From NCBI GenBank assembly GCA_014155875.1, contig JACEFZ010025834.1, positions 142,001 through 206,000 on the forward strand: 64,000 nucleotides of DNA, given 5' to 3'. Below, one piece after another: positions 22,651 to 32,619 of the stretch; the first letter of the stretch is position 1; every line of letters starts with the position of its first letter. The position numbers and the translations under genes were made by a program. Under the pieces are notes generated by a model. It did not search any database and was not told where the DNA came from. It saw only the letters and a program-made list of their open reading frames with translations. The stretch comes from Cepaea nemoralis (lineage: Eukaryota > Mollusca > Gastropoda > Stylommatophora > Helicidae).

Positions 22651-23415
22651 CACACGGTATGGACTTTATGACTTTATTAAGCTGTGGCATCTCTGCGGTC
22701 ACGTGTTCGGAAAAAAATCCGCGCTGGACCACTAGGCAGATAGGCGAGTCATAAAATAGTAACATAAAATTTGCTGGAAGGTAAAGCAGCACGTGTGTTA
22801 ATGATCACGTCACTAATCGAATGCTGTTTGTTTTGTTTTCGCATTTACAGGACATCGCTGTCAACACCAGCATTTTACCGCTGTCGTTGATCTTTGGCAA
22901 GATTACACTCAGTAGTTTGCCACTGCTTTCTGAGCGGTCGGCTCACTTATCCCGTAAGTTACCGACGCGGTGAGAACCGCTTCCAATTCTCGCTCTCTGC
23001 GTTACCCCACGTGGATAAACGGGATTACAGAGAAAGTCGTTTAACATCTGGGCCCGGGAGAGCGGCAATGCTGGTTATTGTCCAAGTATTCATCCCCTAT
23101 ACCTATATGCCACGATGCAATTAAAACTGGGTCCCTTTACAAACCAGCACTAATGTTAATCAATCAAGTGCCATCTCCGCATTGAACTGTGACGGTGAAA
23201 CTTACACAGGCTTCTTGCAGTACTGTAACTATAGCTGTAATATCCTGTTCAAACTTTGTTGGTTGTAACTGGGATATATAATGTCCCTTGATGTTGTCTA
23301 ATTACACGTAACATAGCTTTGTTCTGTTGCACGCTTCCCGTCCACTCTTCCATCCAGCACATTTGTTTTAAAACAAGAAGCTTTGCTTCTCTAAATAGAC
23401 CGAACTAATTTTCAC
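22651..23415. other. Anonymous sequence, no gene seen
   Basis: A 76-codon frame at 22894-23124 has no recognisable content. No repeat borders found. Confidence 0.4.
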
Positions 23416-23420
23416 CCCCA

Positions 23421-24090
23421 GATGGAACCAATTTTAACATATGGCTGCGAATCCTGGACAATTAGTAAACAGACGAAAACATTCGTGGAACCCTTGGAGA
23501 TGTGGTTTTATAAGAATAATTCATTCATTCATTCAGTAGCATGTCCTTTGCAAAACCTCGCTCCCAATAAAACCTTCCGGAAAACCTCTCGATCATAAGC
23601 AAAATGTCCCGCGTCCGATACACCCATCTGAAGATCATCCGCCACATCCTGCACCCATCTTCTCTTTGGCCTTCCTCTTCCTCTCTTCCCAGGCATATAT
23701 CCTTCCAATATTGTTCTCTCCAAACTTTCGTGACATTTCAAGTGACCAAAATATTTCAATTTTCTTTGTTTTATCGTCTTTAATAGCAAACCTTCTTCAA
23801 TATTCAGCTCTTGAAGTATAGTATATTCCCAAGATAAGAAGAATGCTGAAAATTAATTGGACAGCCAAAAAGAGCTATCTGGCCATTTTAAGGGAAGCTA
23901 AGTTGCAAAGACAACTTATCCCAAATATAAGAAAGAAGCAGTCATCATTTTTGTCCACATTATGAGAAGACAAAAAGTGGAACATGTTGTGACAAACGGA
24001 AATATTTGTGGAAAGAGAGATAGAGGAAGACAGCGTCAGGAAATCTTGACAGTCTTGTGTCATGTCTGGAAATAATTACGTCATCACACG
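23421..24090 (+). pseudogene. LINE C-terminal fragment, split by a nested LINE tail
   Basis: The plus strand reads 'MEPILTYGCESWTISKQT' and 'EPLEMWFYKNN' up to 23520. It resumes at about 23834 with 'RRMLKINWTAKKSYLAILRE', later 'GKRDRGRQRQEILTVL', as in the C-terminal part of the LINE family at 820-1420. The intervening 23521-23833 is an opposite-strand LINE tail (separate entry). Frameshifts are present in the second half. Confidence 0.75.
23521..23833 (-). mobile_element. Nested, 5'-truncated LINE tail
   Basis: The minus strand holds an 86-codon frame (23789-23529) with 'KQRKLKYFGHLKCHESLE', 'GKRGRGRPKRRWVQDVAD' and a stop, then a (TGAA)n tail at 23521-23535. It interrupts a plus-strand LINE. 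The flanks 'ataagaataat' (23510-23520) and 'ataagaagaat' (23834-23844) match at 10 of 11 positions, a likely target-site duplication. Confidence 0.75.
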
Positions 24091-24904
24091 TACAGCATTA
24101 GAACCGACCACTCATCTCTCTTCTTTATATGTTTGTTAATATACTGGACACGGTATTTACGGTCCGATGTGTTTGTGTGTTTAGTGTTTGTTATTTGACC
24201 TATGGTGGTTTTATATAAACTATGATACCTATGGTGATTGCTTGTGTTCGCTGGCTGTGATCTCCAGCGCGAAGTCCTGTATGTCTGATGAAGACATCCT
24301 GTTGTCCAACATCAATGTGATGTCATACTTCTTCTTCTGCGTTCATCCGGATTTTTTTTTTCGGATGTGACTGCGTTGTGCCTGTTTACAGCAGAGCTGC
24401 GTTCTTGCGCCGTTAGGCCGACACATCCGACTTCTGCGGGCATTTGTTGACCGGGTTAACCTTCCCGGGGGTTTCTTAGGACGTTTGAATCTCACTGTTG
24501 TGGTGTTATCCCCCATCCTAGCTGGCCCATATAGAACAGCCAAAAACATCCTGGTCAACCCTCAAGGGAAGGCAGGGGCAGACCATGGGCATTCTCCGCC
24601 ATCCAGGGAGGCTTCCATACTTGCAGAGCCATCACACAGCGCTCTGGTACTGGCCTCACCCAAGGAATCTTCACGTCCTGCACATGGCTGCTTAGCCTCA
24701 CTTCCGTATATTGGGCCTTCCGTTCACCATAGGCTGTTCCTCCGGAAACCAGAAGAATGCAATCTGCAGATGACATCCACACAGTGAGCTTTCGATTAAG
24801 ACTTTCCACATAATGGATTTGCTATCCAAGAAATATTCCATTTCACGCCTCTGGGACGCTTTTGTAACCGACATACCTGTGGTATGAAGTGTGGCAGTCT
24901 AAAT
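24091..24904. other. Unclassified sequence, moderately GC-rich
   Basis: 24360-24810 is richer in G+C than its surroundings and has open frames on both strands (for example 84 codons on the minus strand, 24809-24555). I recognise no domain. Its position at the 3' side of the minus-strand LINE at 24905-25845 suggests repeat-derived sequence. Confidence 0.35.
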
Positions 24905-25845
24905 ACATTCTTCATGCACCTTTAGATGTCAACCTGAATGTAGTTAAAGTAAGCTGTAGTCAACTTGAGCTTGTTGATATCTCCATAGAGCTTGTCCTCA
25001 AATGAAGCAGGCGTGGGCCAAAATATCTTTCTCTGTTCTGCATATATTGGGCACTCCTGCAGCAAATGTTTAGCTGTCATTTTACCAGTTCCACAATTAC
25101 ATTCATCGGTATCTCCTATCTTTAGTTTATTGAACAAGTGGATGTTCAGCCTGTTATGTCCTGTGCGGAGTCTGAAGATTGCTACTTGTTCTCTTCGGTC
25201 GAGTTTGTAATATGCATCATCCTTCTGGTGGCCTGGATGCTCTGATTCCCATTTGGTTCTATAAGTGCTTTTTATAAACCTTTTTGCCTCATTATAGGTT
25301 ATGTCTATGTCAGGCTGTGGTAATCGTCCACCCTCTTTTGCTAGTCTGTCAGCCTCTTCATTTCCAGGTATACTGCAATGTGATGGGATCCATTGTATTA
25401 CAACTTTTTTGGATTTCTGGCTTAGACCATGCTCTTAGGTCAGCTAGTTCTGTGCTGTTTTTGCTCTTCAGTATTGAGACAGCTGACTTTGCATCTGTGA
25501 AGATAGCTATTTGCTTCTCTTTATGTTCCTCCATCAAGAGCATTTCTGCTGCAGTTTTCAAAGCCTCTACCTCCGCTTTGAAGTTACTTGAAAATTTTCC
25601 AGTTGCCACTGACTGTGTTTTTATCACTCCATTTTTTAAATTAAGGAGAATTCCTCCTCCTCCATTTTTAATTGAATCTTTGGCTGATCCATCTGTATAT
25701 GCATGGGTCCAATTGCTGCTTGGGTAATGTTCTTTTATGTAGTTGAGTGTTATTTTTCTTCTTTCGGTTTCATTCTGAGTGTTCTTTTTCTCAATACCAG
25801 GAATGTTTTCTATCATCTCAGGCAGTTGCTGCTGTCTCCAAGCTG
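24905..25845 (-). pseudogene. LINE RNase H domain and C-terminal zinc motif
   Basis: From 25816 down, the minus strand reads 'WTHAYTDGSAKDSIKNGGGG' (first catalytic Asp), 'KAEVEALKTAAEMLLME' and 'IFTDAKSAVSILKSK'. After a frame change it has the segment for 'IQWIPSHCSIPGNEEADRL' and then 'CNCGTGKMTAKHLLQECP', a Cys/His cluster at the C-terminus, ending at 24922. RNase H removes the RNA strand during LINE cDNA synthesis. The reverse transcriptase portion is missing (5'-truncated). Family relatives lie at 28865-29352 and 38450-39734. Confidence 0.8.
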
Positions 25846-26225
25846 GGAAGTTGTGTGCATTGTAAATGGGCTTGTACAGGACCTGATGTTTGCGTGAGTA
25901 TCCGTTGTCCTATGTCTGGCTTATTGGTGTGCAGACTGGTGGTTCCTCGCCGTGCAGGCAGACACTCTCCGACTTCGGAGGAATCAACGATCCTACTGAC
26001 TTTAGCCAGGACCCCGAAGGGATCTGTTGCCCAGGTCGCTCGACGAGGACGCGTCAATAAGTCTGGCCAGTATAGAGCCCCGCCCTGGTGTCTTGGAAAC
26101 ACCTCTGCGCCCCAAACCCCATGGTGCTAACTCAATGGTTTGATACGAATTTTGTTCGTATTCCATAGTTGTAGGTTCATGTGTATGATAGACATGACCA
26201 ATGAAGACACTTTTTTTTTTGGAGT
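25846..26225. other. Unclassified sequence
   Basis: A minus-strand 94-codon frame (26102-25818) overlaps this region but shows no domain I know. It ends at the target duplication of the hAT element. Confidence 0.35.
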
Positions 26226-26479
26226 GTCTAGTTCAGGGGTGGCCAACCTTTTCAGCAGGCGGGCCAAGTTTCAGAAATAATATTTCCTGCCGGGCCACGC
26301 ACCTTAAAGTAAACAAGCAAGCGTGCTACAGCTCCACATCGTCGCTTCCCAGTAGGTGAGATCGTGATCAAATGCTTGCCTTGTTTAATGTTTAAAAAAA
26401 AAAAACATGAAATAGGTATATGTATTTCTTTGAAGAAAATAAAACATAACTGAGAATCATACATATTTATTAGACAATT

Positions 26480-28579
26480 TTAAAATATTTAAAAGTGAGA
26501 CATCTGACTTTGTTTTGCAGAATAAAGTGCACCAAAATTGTCGCGACTGATGTTGTCGCAGCACGCAAACAGTTTTCCAAATGAACATAAGTAATTCGTG
26601 TTCTCACTTGTGATTTGATGTGCTTCATGCGACTAAAAAGCTATTCACACGTATAGGTGTTTCTAAATAGTGAAACCATCGACAGAGCATGTTTGTAACA
26701 CGCAGGATATTTATCATTGTCCAAATGCGTTTTATAGAGCTCTTCCAAACCAACTAGATGGAATTTCTCCTTTAACTGTGTATCACAACACATTGCAATC
26801 TTCCTGGTTATACATTCACGTCTACCACGAATGGCGTTGCAAATGCACAAAATAGCACATGATGTTGTTGTTGTTTTTTTTTAAATCCTTAAGTTGGTTT
26901 TCAAGTTCAAGGTTTAAGTCAGATATCAAAGAAGCGTATTTATCCGCCTCCTCCTGTGTGACGTCTGGTTGCAATGACAATGTAGGAAAGTGAGTAAAGT
27001 TTTTTATTTTTCCTCAACTGTTGTTCCCAAATACCAAGTTTCATTTGAAATGCAGAAAAATGATCATACATCTTATTAATTTATTTATCTTTCCCTTGTA
27101 GACGAGTATTAACGTCATTTAGGTGGCTAGTTATATCAACCAGAAATGCAAAGTCGCAAACCCACGCTTTGTCTTCAAACTCTGGGATACTTTCTGACTT
27201 GCTTGCAAAGTATGATTGAATTTTTTGCTGCAAATCAAACACTCTTTTCAACTTTTTGGCACGGATCAGCCATCTTAATTCTGCATACAATGTAACGTCA
27301 TTATAATCTGAGCCCAAAGACTTTAGAAATTCTTGGAACTGACGGTGATTCAACCCGTTCGACTTAATGAAGATCACTATTTTGACGACCACTTTCATGA
27401 CATGGTTCATTTTGAGGGACTTCGAACATAAATTCTCCTGATGAATAATGCAATTAAAATTTAGCATTGAAGTATTCAAAACAATGTTTTCCCGTGATGA
27501 ATTTGAATAACGAAGACACAAACAATTTATTGCACGATTTATTGCCTGGCATATTTCGCTGCATTTCGTCAGGTACATACTGCAGAAATCACACAACTTA
27601 CGTGAATTAATTAGATAAATCCTTCAACCTGAAATATACACATGTTCGCACAGTAATGTCGATTGTCTACCACGGTAATTTTAAACTGACTAACATGTCT
27701 TTCTGCTTGCACAAGGACGGCTTACGAAGGTTGATTATTATATTGAAGTATTACCGGCTTTGGAGGCCTCATTTTCAATCAATTTGACTAAACCTTCGTG
27801 TTTCCCAGCCATTGCCGGAGCACCATCCGTTGTTAAACCCGATAAGTTAAGTTGTAACGAAAAGTGATTCAATGTCGATGTAACTGCCTCTAACAAACCT
27901 CGTGACTTAATAGTATCCTTAAGTTGATACAGCACCGCTAATTGTTCTGTCTTTTTAAAATGGACATCAACACCCCAGATAAAAATTGCCAATTGGGCAG
28001 TATCTGCCAGATCTGTGCTTTCATCCAATGCTAGAGCATAAAATATAAACCCGGATGCTTGACTTTCCAAGTTATCTTCAATATAATGTCGTCCACACAC
28101 CTAGTAATAGTCTGACGAGACAGATTTATTTTTGAGAAATCCTTCTTTTTTTTCTGGACACAGAATTTCAACAAAGCTCTCCAAACATTCCTTAACCATT
28201 TCACCATCTGAATATGGCTTCGATTTTATTGTTTATTTGCTAGTATCATGGCTACTGCATAACTAGCTTTTTACATAGCACCCTGAACCCGCTCCAGCAA
28301 ATATCTTTTATTGTGCAGAAATTAAAAAAAAAAATCATTTACTTGGTCTTGTCGAAATTGCTCTTTGTACTTATCAAACTGATTTTCATGTTTAGTCTCG
28401 TAATGCCGTTTGACGATATACTCTTTTAAAACAGAAACAGACTGGTTGCATATCAAGCATATAGGCTTTGTTTTAATTTCCACGAAAAAATAGTTTATAG
28501 TCCACCTGTCTTGAAAACTTCTTAATTCTTCTGTGATTCTTACCTTTTTTGGTCCAACGTCTTTACTAGTTGACGCCAT
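26480..28579 (-). pseudogene. hAT transposase, disrupted
   Basis: It starts at the 28579 Met. The first 85 residues include a zinc finger with 'KPICLICNQSVSVLKEY' and 'VKRHYETKH' (C-x2-C ... H-x4-H), as in GTF2IRD2-like proteins. A second frame (28100-27738) has 'FYALALDESTDLADTAQLAI', with the first catalytic Asp of hAT enzymes, and 'LTTDGAPAMAGKHEGLV', the second Asp block. A third (27596-27081) covers the middle, with 'NHRQFQEFLKSL' and 'DVTLYAELRWL'. The last part (26700-26480) shows 'YKHALSMVSLFRNTYTCE', a stop, then 'LFSRMKHIKSQVRTRIT', the C-terminal dimerisation region. Stops and frameshifts separate these parts, so the gene is inactive although every domain remains. Confidence 0.85.
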
Positions 28580-28864
28580 GGTGGGTATTCGTTTTTAACT
28601 GATAAAATAAAACACCACGGGTAATACTAATTAATATTAATTACTTAATGTAAATTACATAAATAAAACGTTTCGTGGTTTATTTATCTATAGAACCGAT
28701 ATGGTAGATATGATACTTGGTTAAAGTAGTTTGAACTCTTATTATAAATATGACACATATGTATTTTATCGCCGATCGCAAAATCTCTCTAGATGCAGTG
28801 GCGAAAATAGAACGAAACTACAGAATAACACGGAACTTTGTCAAGCTGGACTGAACGTAGTTAT

Positions 28865-29352
28865 TCTTCTTCTTCTTTCGTTCGCCTAAACTATGTCTAT
28901 AACTGCAATGTTGTCTCTTGTATGAATCTAACAGTCTTTTTCAGTTCACTCAGCGGTCCATAGAGTTTATCTTCCACTGTTGTCTCTCTAGGCCAGAAGG
29001 TTCGCCTGGATATGTTGTAGTTTGGGCAATCCTGGAGTATGTGCTCTGCTGTCTGCGACGCCAAACCACATGTGCATATGGCTGAGTCACCAATCTTGAA
29101 TTTTGTATACATGTGGTTGCGTAATCTATTGTGTCCTGTTCTGAGGCGCAGAAGAATGACCTGTTCTGGTCTGTCCATAACGTGGTAGTCGTCTTGAATA
29201 AGGTTTGGTGGCCTTCTGACTGATTTGATCATTCTTTTCTTTTGGTGGTATGTAATAGGCACATCTGGTTGTTCTTCTTGTGCTCCTTCCTTAGCCAATC
29301 GATCAGCTCTGTCGTTTCCGGGGATTCCACAGTGGGATGGTATCCACTGTAA
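28865..29352 (-). mobile_element. 5'-truncated LINE inserted in the hAT element
   Basis: 488 bp between two copies of GAACGTAGTTAT (28853-28864 and 29353-29364). The minus strand begins within an RNase H domain ('LQWIPSHCGIPGNDRADRLA'), continues through 'VILLRLRTGHNRLRNHMYTK' and a Cys/His motif 'CTCGLASQTAEHILQDCP', and ends in a (GAA)n-rich tail at 28880-28865. The 12-bp duplication and 5' truncation are standard for target-primed LINE insertion. The open frame extending above 29352 is read-through into hAT DNA. Confidence 0.9.
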
Positions 29353-29646
29353 GAACGTAGTTATGAGTATGAGCCCGATAGCGTTGCGAGATTCCCGAAG
29401 ACGCCGAAGACCGCAGAACATCAGAAGTAGAAGTCTCATATTACATTTTATCAACACCTAGCCTTGGAAAAAAAAACAACAACAAACTAAGTAACCTTGA
29501 GTGTCAAATAGCGGGATATTTGAAATAGCTATCATCTATGAATTTTCCCGAAAATGCGGGATATTTAAAATAACTCACAACCAATGAATGTTTTCCAAAA
29601 ATGCGAGATATTTCAAATTTCTCTTAGCTATAATTTAAAAATATAT

Positions 29647-31016
29647 AGTTAGTTAGTTAGTTAGTCGACAGATCATCCTCGTTGCACATCGGACCATTCA
29701 GTCCATAAGTGCTCGGATCCCCTCCTCAGCAAATTCCGCAGCGTGTAGCGGCTAACGACGCCAGTTCTGTGTTGGTTTATCAATCTTCTTTGGCTTCCTG
29801 CGTAGTGTTCTTGTTTGGCCACCCCTCTTTTAATTTGCTGCTCCCGCAGTCTGGCCATTGTTGTAGATTCACAGTCATCACTTGGTTCTTGCAAAAGTCT
29901 CACTTCTCGTAGAGCATTCAGAATGTCAGTCTGGTCCATGGCGCGTCCGCCCTCCACAGTAGCCCCACCTGCGAGCTTGTCAGCCCGCTCATTTCCTTGT
30001 ACTCCCGCATGACCTGGCACGAAGATGAAACTAATCTTTGCCAGCCGAGACCGCTCCAGAGGCAGCAACCATTCTCTTCGGATCGACCGCTCCTCTATCC
30101 TCTTGATCATGTTCATTGAGTCGCTAAGGAAACAAGCCCTAGTGAATGTCTGTGTCTCGAGCCATGTTATTGCTTTACTTACTGCCGTGACTTCCATGGT
30201 CAGGCTACTTGTGGTTTCAGTGAAAGCACCAGAGTCCTCCTTCACAATTCTCCCTCCGGCCTGAGCTGTAAAGGCCCATGAGCTTCTCACATGTCGGACG
30301 ACCGACCCATCTGTGTAGATGACCGCGTCACTGTCTAGCGAATTCTAGAAAATCAACGCTTGTACTTCAGCCTCCACAGCAGCCGGATTTTCTTGTCTGC
30401 ATTTTCTATCTAGTTGGATGCAAACTGAAAAGGATGTGCAGAAGTCTGTTGGCACTTGCACCCACTCCTCGCCAGGTTCTAAGTCCTCAAGTGAACACAC
30501 CTGTTGAAGAATGTCTTCGGCTTGACCCATCCACGACCGTCCTCTTTTTAACCTGCTGCCCTTCACCTTCCTAATTTCACTATGCAGTGGATGCTGTGTG
30601 TTTGCGTTAATTCTGAGGTAGGCGCGTGCCCTGCAAACTTGCATTCTCTCTTCAATGGTTGGAAAATCAAGAAGGTAGCGCATCGCACTGCATGCTGTAT
30701 CTCTTGTACATCCAAGAATAATGCGCATAGCTTCATTCTGTATCCTTTCCATCCTTTCTATCTGCTTATGGCTGAGAGTCAGGATTGCCATTGCATACTC
30801 CAAAACAGACATGACCAGCCCCTCGTACAGAAGACATAGATGGCGCTGCTCACAGTTTGCTGCCGCCATCACCCGCATCGCTGCCAAGCCCCGCTTGGCC
30901 TTTGTTATCACCTGGTCTATGTGCACATTATAAGCAAGGCTTCGATCAAACCGTATCCCCAGGTAATTCATTGCCTGCGTTCTTTCCACCGTCTCTGAAC
31001 ACAGCATTACAGTTGG
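29647..31016 (-). mobile_element. 5'-truncated LINE (RT thumb plus RNase H) inserted in the hAT element
   Basis: 1370 bp between two copies of TTAAAAATATAT (29635-29646 and 31017-31028). Reading down, the first frame (31007-30345) has 'AMNYLGIRFDRSLAYNVHID' and 'IQNEAMRIILGCTRDTACSA', the RT thumb region. The second (30290-29673) has 'SLTMEVTAVSKAITWLETQ', 'FLSDSMNMIKRIE' and 'FVPGHAGVQGNERADKLAGG', the RNase H domain. The 3' tail is (CTAA)n. It resembles the LINE at 18585-22290. The frames are long and need only one shift between them, so the insertion is fairly young. Confidence 0.9.
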
Positions 31017-31184
31017 TTAAAAATATATGATACGAACGACTCATGATGTAATGTTCTTTTGGTGATATGTACAATAAAGTTAACATTTGTATTCATTTGA
31101 CCTAACTCCGCGGGGCGCAACATGACTCACGGCGGGCCGCATGTGGCCCGCGGGCCTCGTGTTGGCCACCCCTGGTCTAGTTGG

Positions 31185-31340
31185 TCATGCGTCGACCGTC
31201 GAAGTAGTCAAGTACACTTGTTCCTGCAGCGATGCGCTGTCGCCATTTGAAGGTGACAGGTTGAATCCCGGTCGTTAACTATAGCCTTCAAATTGTATGT
31301 TGTCTAGTGCATCCTGTAGTTTCTACTTCTTTCTTTTTCT
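31185..31340 (+). repeat. tRNA-like SINE segment
   Basis: It contains 'gcagcgatgcgctgtcgcc' followed by 'ggtgacaggttgaatcccgg', a B-box-like T-arm match. It starts within a few bases of the hAT target duplication. No complete cloverleaf. Confidence 0.4.
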
Positions 31341-32595
31341 TATATGAGCGACAAACAATACTACGTGTGTTTATTTTATTTATGTAATTGTGTCAGGAGA
31401 GGAAGGGAGTCAACATCCAAGCCGTCGGAGATCGCAATTTGGGGAGGGGCGCATGATCGCCCACGCCATTCGGCAAGGCACTGAATGATGAAGATGAATG
31501 TTCACCCCCCCCCCCCCCAAATATCAATTGCTGGGAAACCTTGAGTGGGGAGGTGGGGGTACTCTGAAATCTACTCCTTTTCCTTCATCATCATAAGTGC
31601 CAATCAATACTTGGGCATTTATTACACATGGCAGAAATATTTGGAGATTTATACTGCCAATGTTACTAAAGACTAAAGACGCATGCACGCTGCACATGCG
31701 CAGTCTGCTGGAGAACAGTATAATGACTTTCCACCATTGTTTGTTGTCTTGTGATGGAAATATGCGTACGATTTCCTTCGTGTTATTTGAAACAGGGGTC
31801 AGTCCATGATGCTAATCTACATTGAACATGCCAGTTAGCAGCTTTATTAGAAATTGGGTACAAATATTTGACTCCCAGAGCCATTCGGTGCAGAAATTGA
31901 GAGACCGTCTTCAGGTGAATATACATGTTTAAAAAATCACTCTCGCATCTTAGGAGAATGTGAAAAATATATAACAACTAGAGGCCAGCTCAGTAGTTTT
32001 TCTCGCTCCAGTAACGTTCAGCTAAGCAATGTCAATCAGTAGCCACTAATAACCTGCAGTCTCATTCTTAGAAGGTGATGAAATGGCAGAACGTTTAAGT
32101 TCAACCCTGCCGATGTAGTTAGCAAGTATAGTAATCAACAACAGTCTGACTGGAATGAGGTGGCAAATCCTTATCTACAGAAAATTCAGCACCTCGGCAA
32201 CAGGCTTTCTAGTTTCTATCCAGGTCTATACTCTATGCCCACATATTCCCAGCTCGCTATCCATGATCTGATTATGTATAATTCATTCACAAAAGTAATT
32301 GGTGATCTTATATTTTTGGAAAGACTCAAAAGGCATTTAATTAATAATATTTATTCTATTTAAAAAAATTGTGTTTTGGTGAAGCTTTTTGCACTTCTGC
32401 TATTTCATTACCAGTTCTGATCTTGTAACTATACATACGGTCAACAACAACTTGATGAAGACAATCAAAGATGCATATCCTATGTTAATTTTAAAGTAAT
32501 TATCTATTCTGATAAGCTTTACCTGCTGTGAAAATAACCCACTGCTTAGTTAGTAGCATACATATCATTGGCACCTTGCCGTCTTGACAGACGAT
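31341..32595. other. Anonymous sequence, no gene seen
   Basis: It includes a C12 run (31507-31518). Short open frames have no recognised domains. Confidence 0.4.
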
Positions 32596-32619
32596 AGTTT
32601 GTGCTTTAAAAAGGCATAA

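Larger units (their letters stand above)
26234..31174 (-). mobile_element. hAT transposon (Charlie/GTF2IRD2-like) with two nested LINEs
   Basis: The ends are perfect 14-bp inverted repeats, CAGGGGTGGCCAAC at 26234-26247 and its complement at 31161-31174. Both flanks carry the same 8 bp, GTCTAGTT (26226-26233 and 31175-31182), the target duplication length diagnostic of hAT elements. The transposase is on the minus strand. Two LINE insertions (28865-29352 and 29647-31016), each with its own 12-bp duplication, lie in the region upstream of the transposase Met. Without them the element would be about 3.06 kb, ordinary for an autonomous hAT. Confidence 0.93.
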
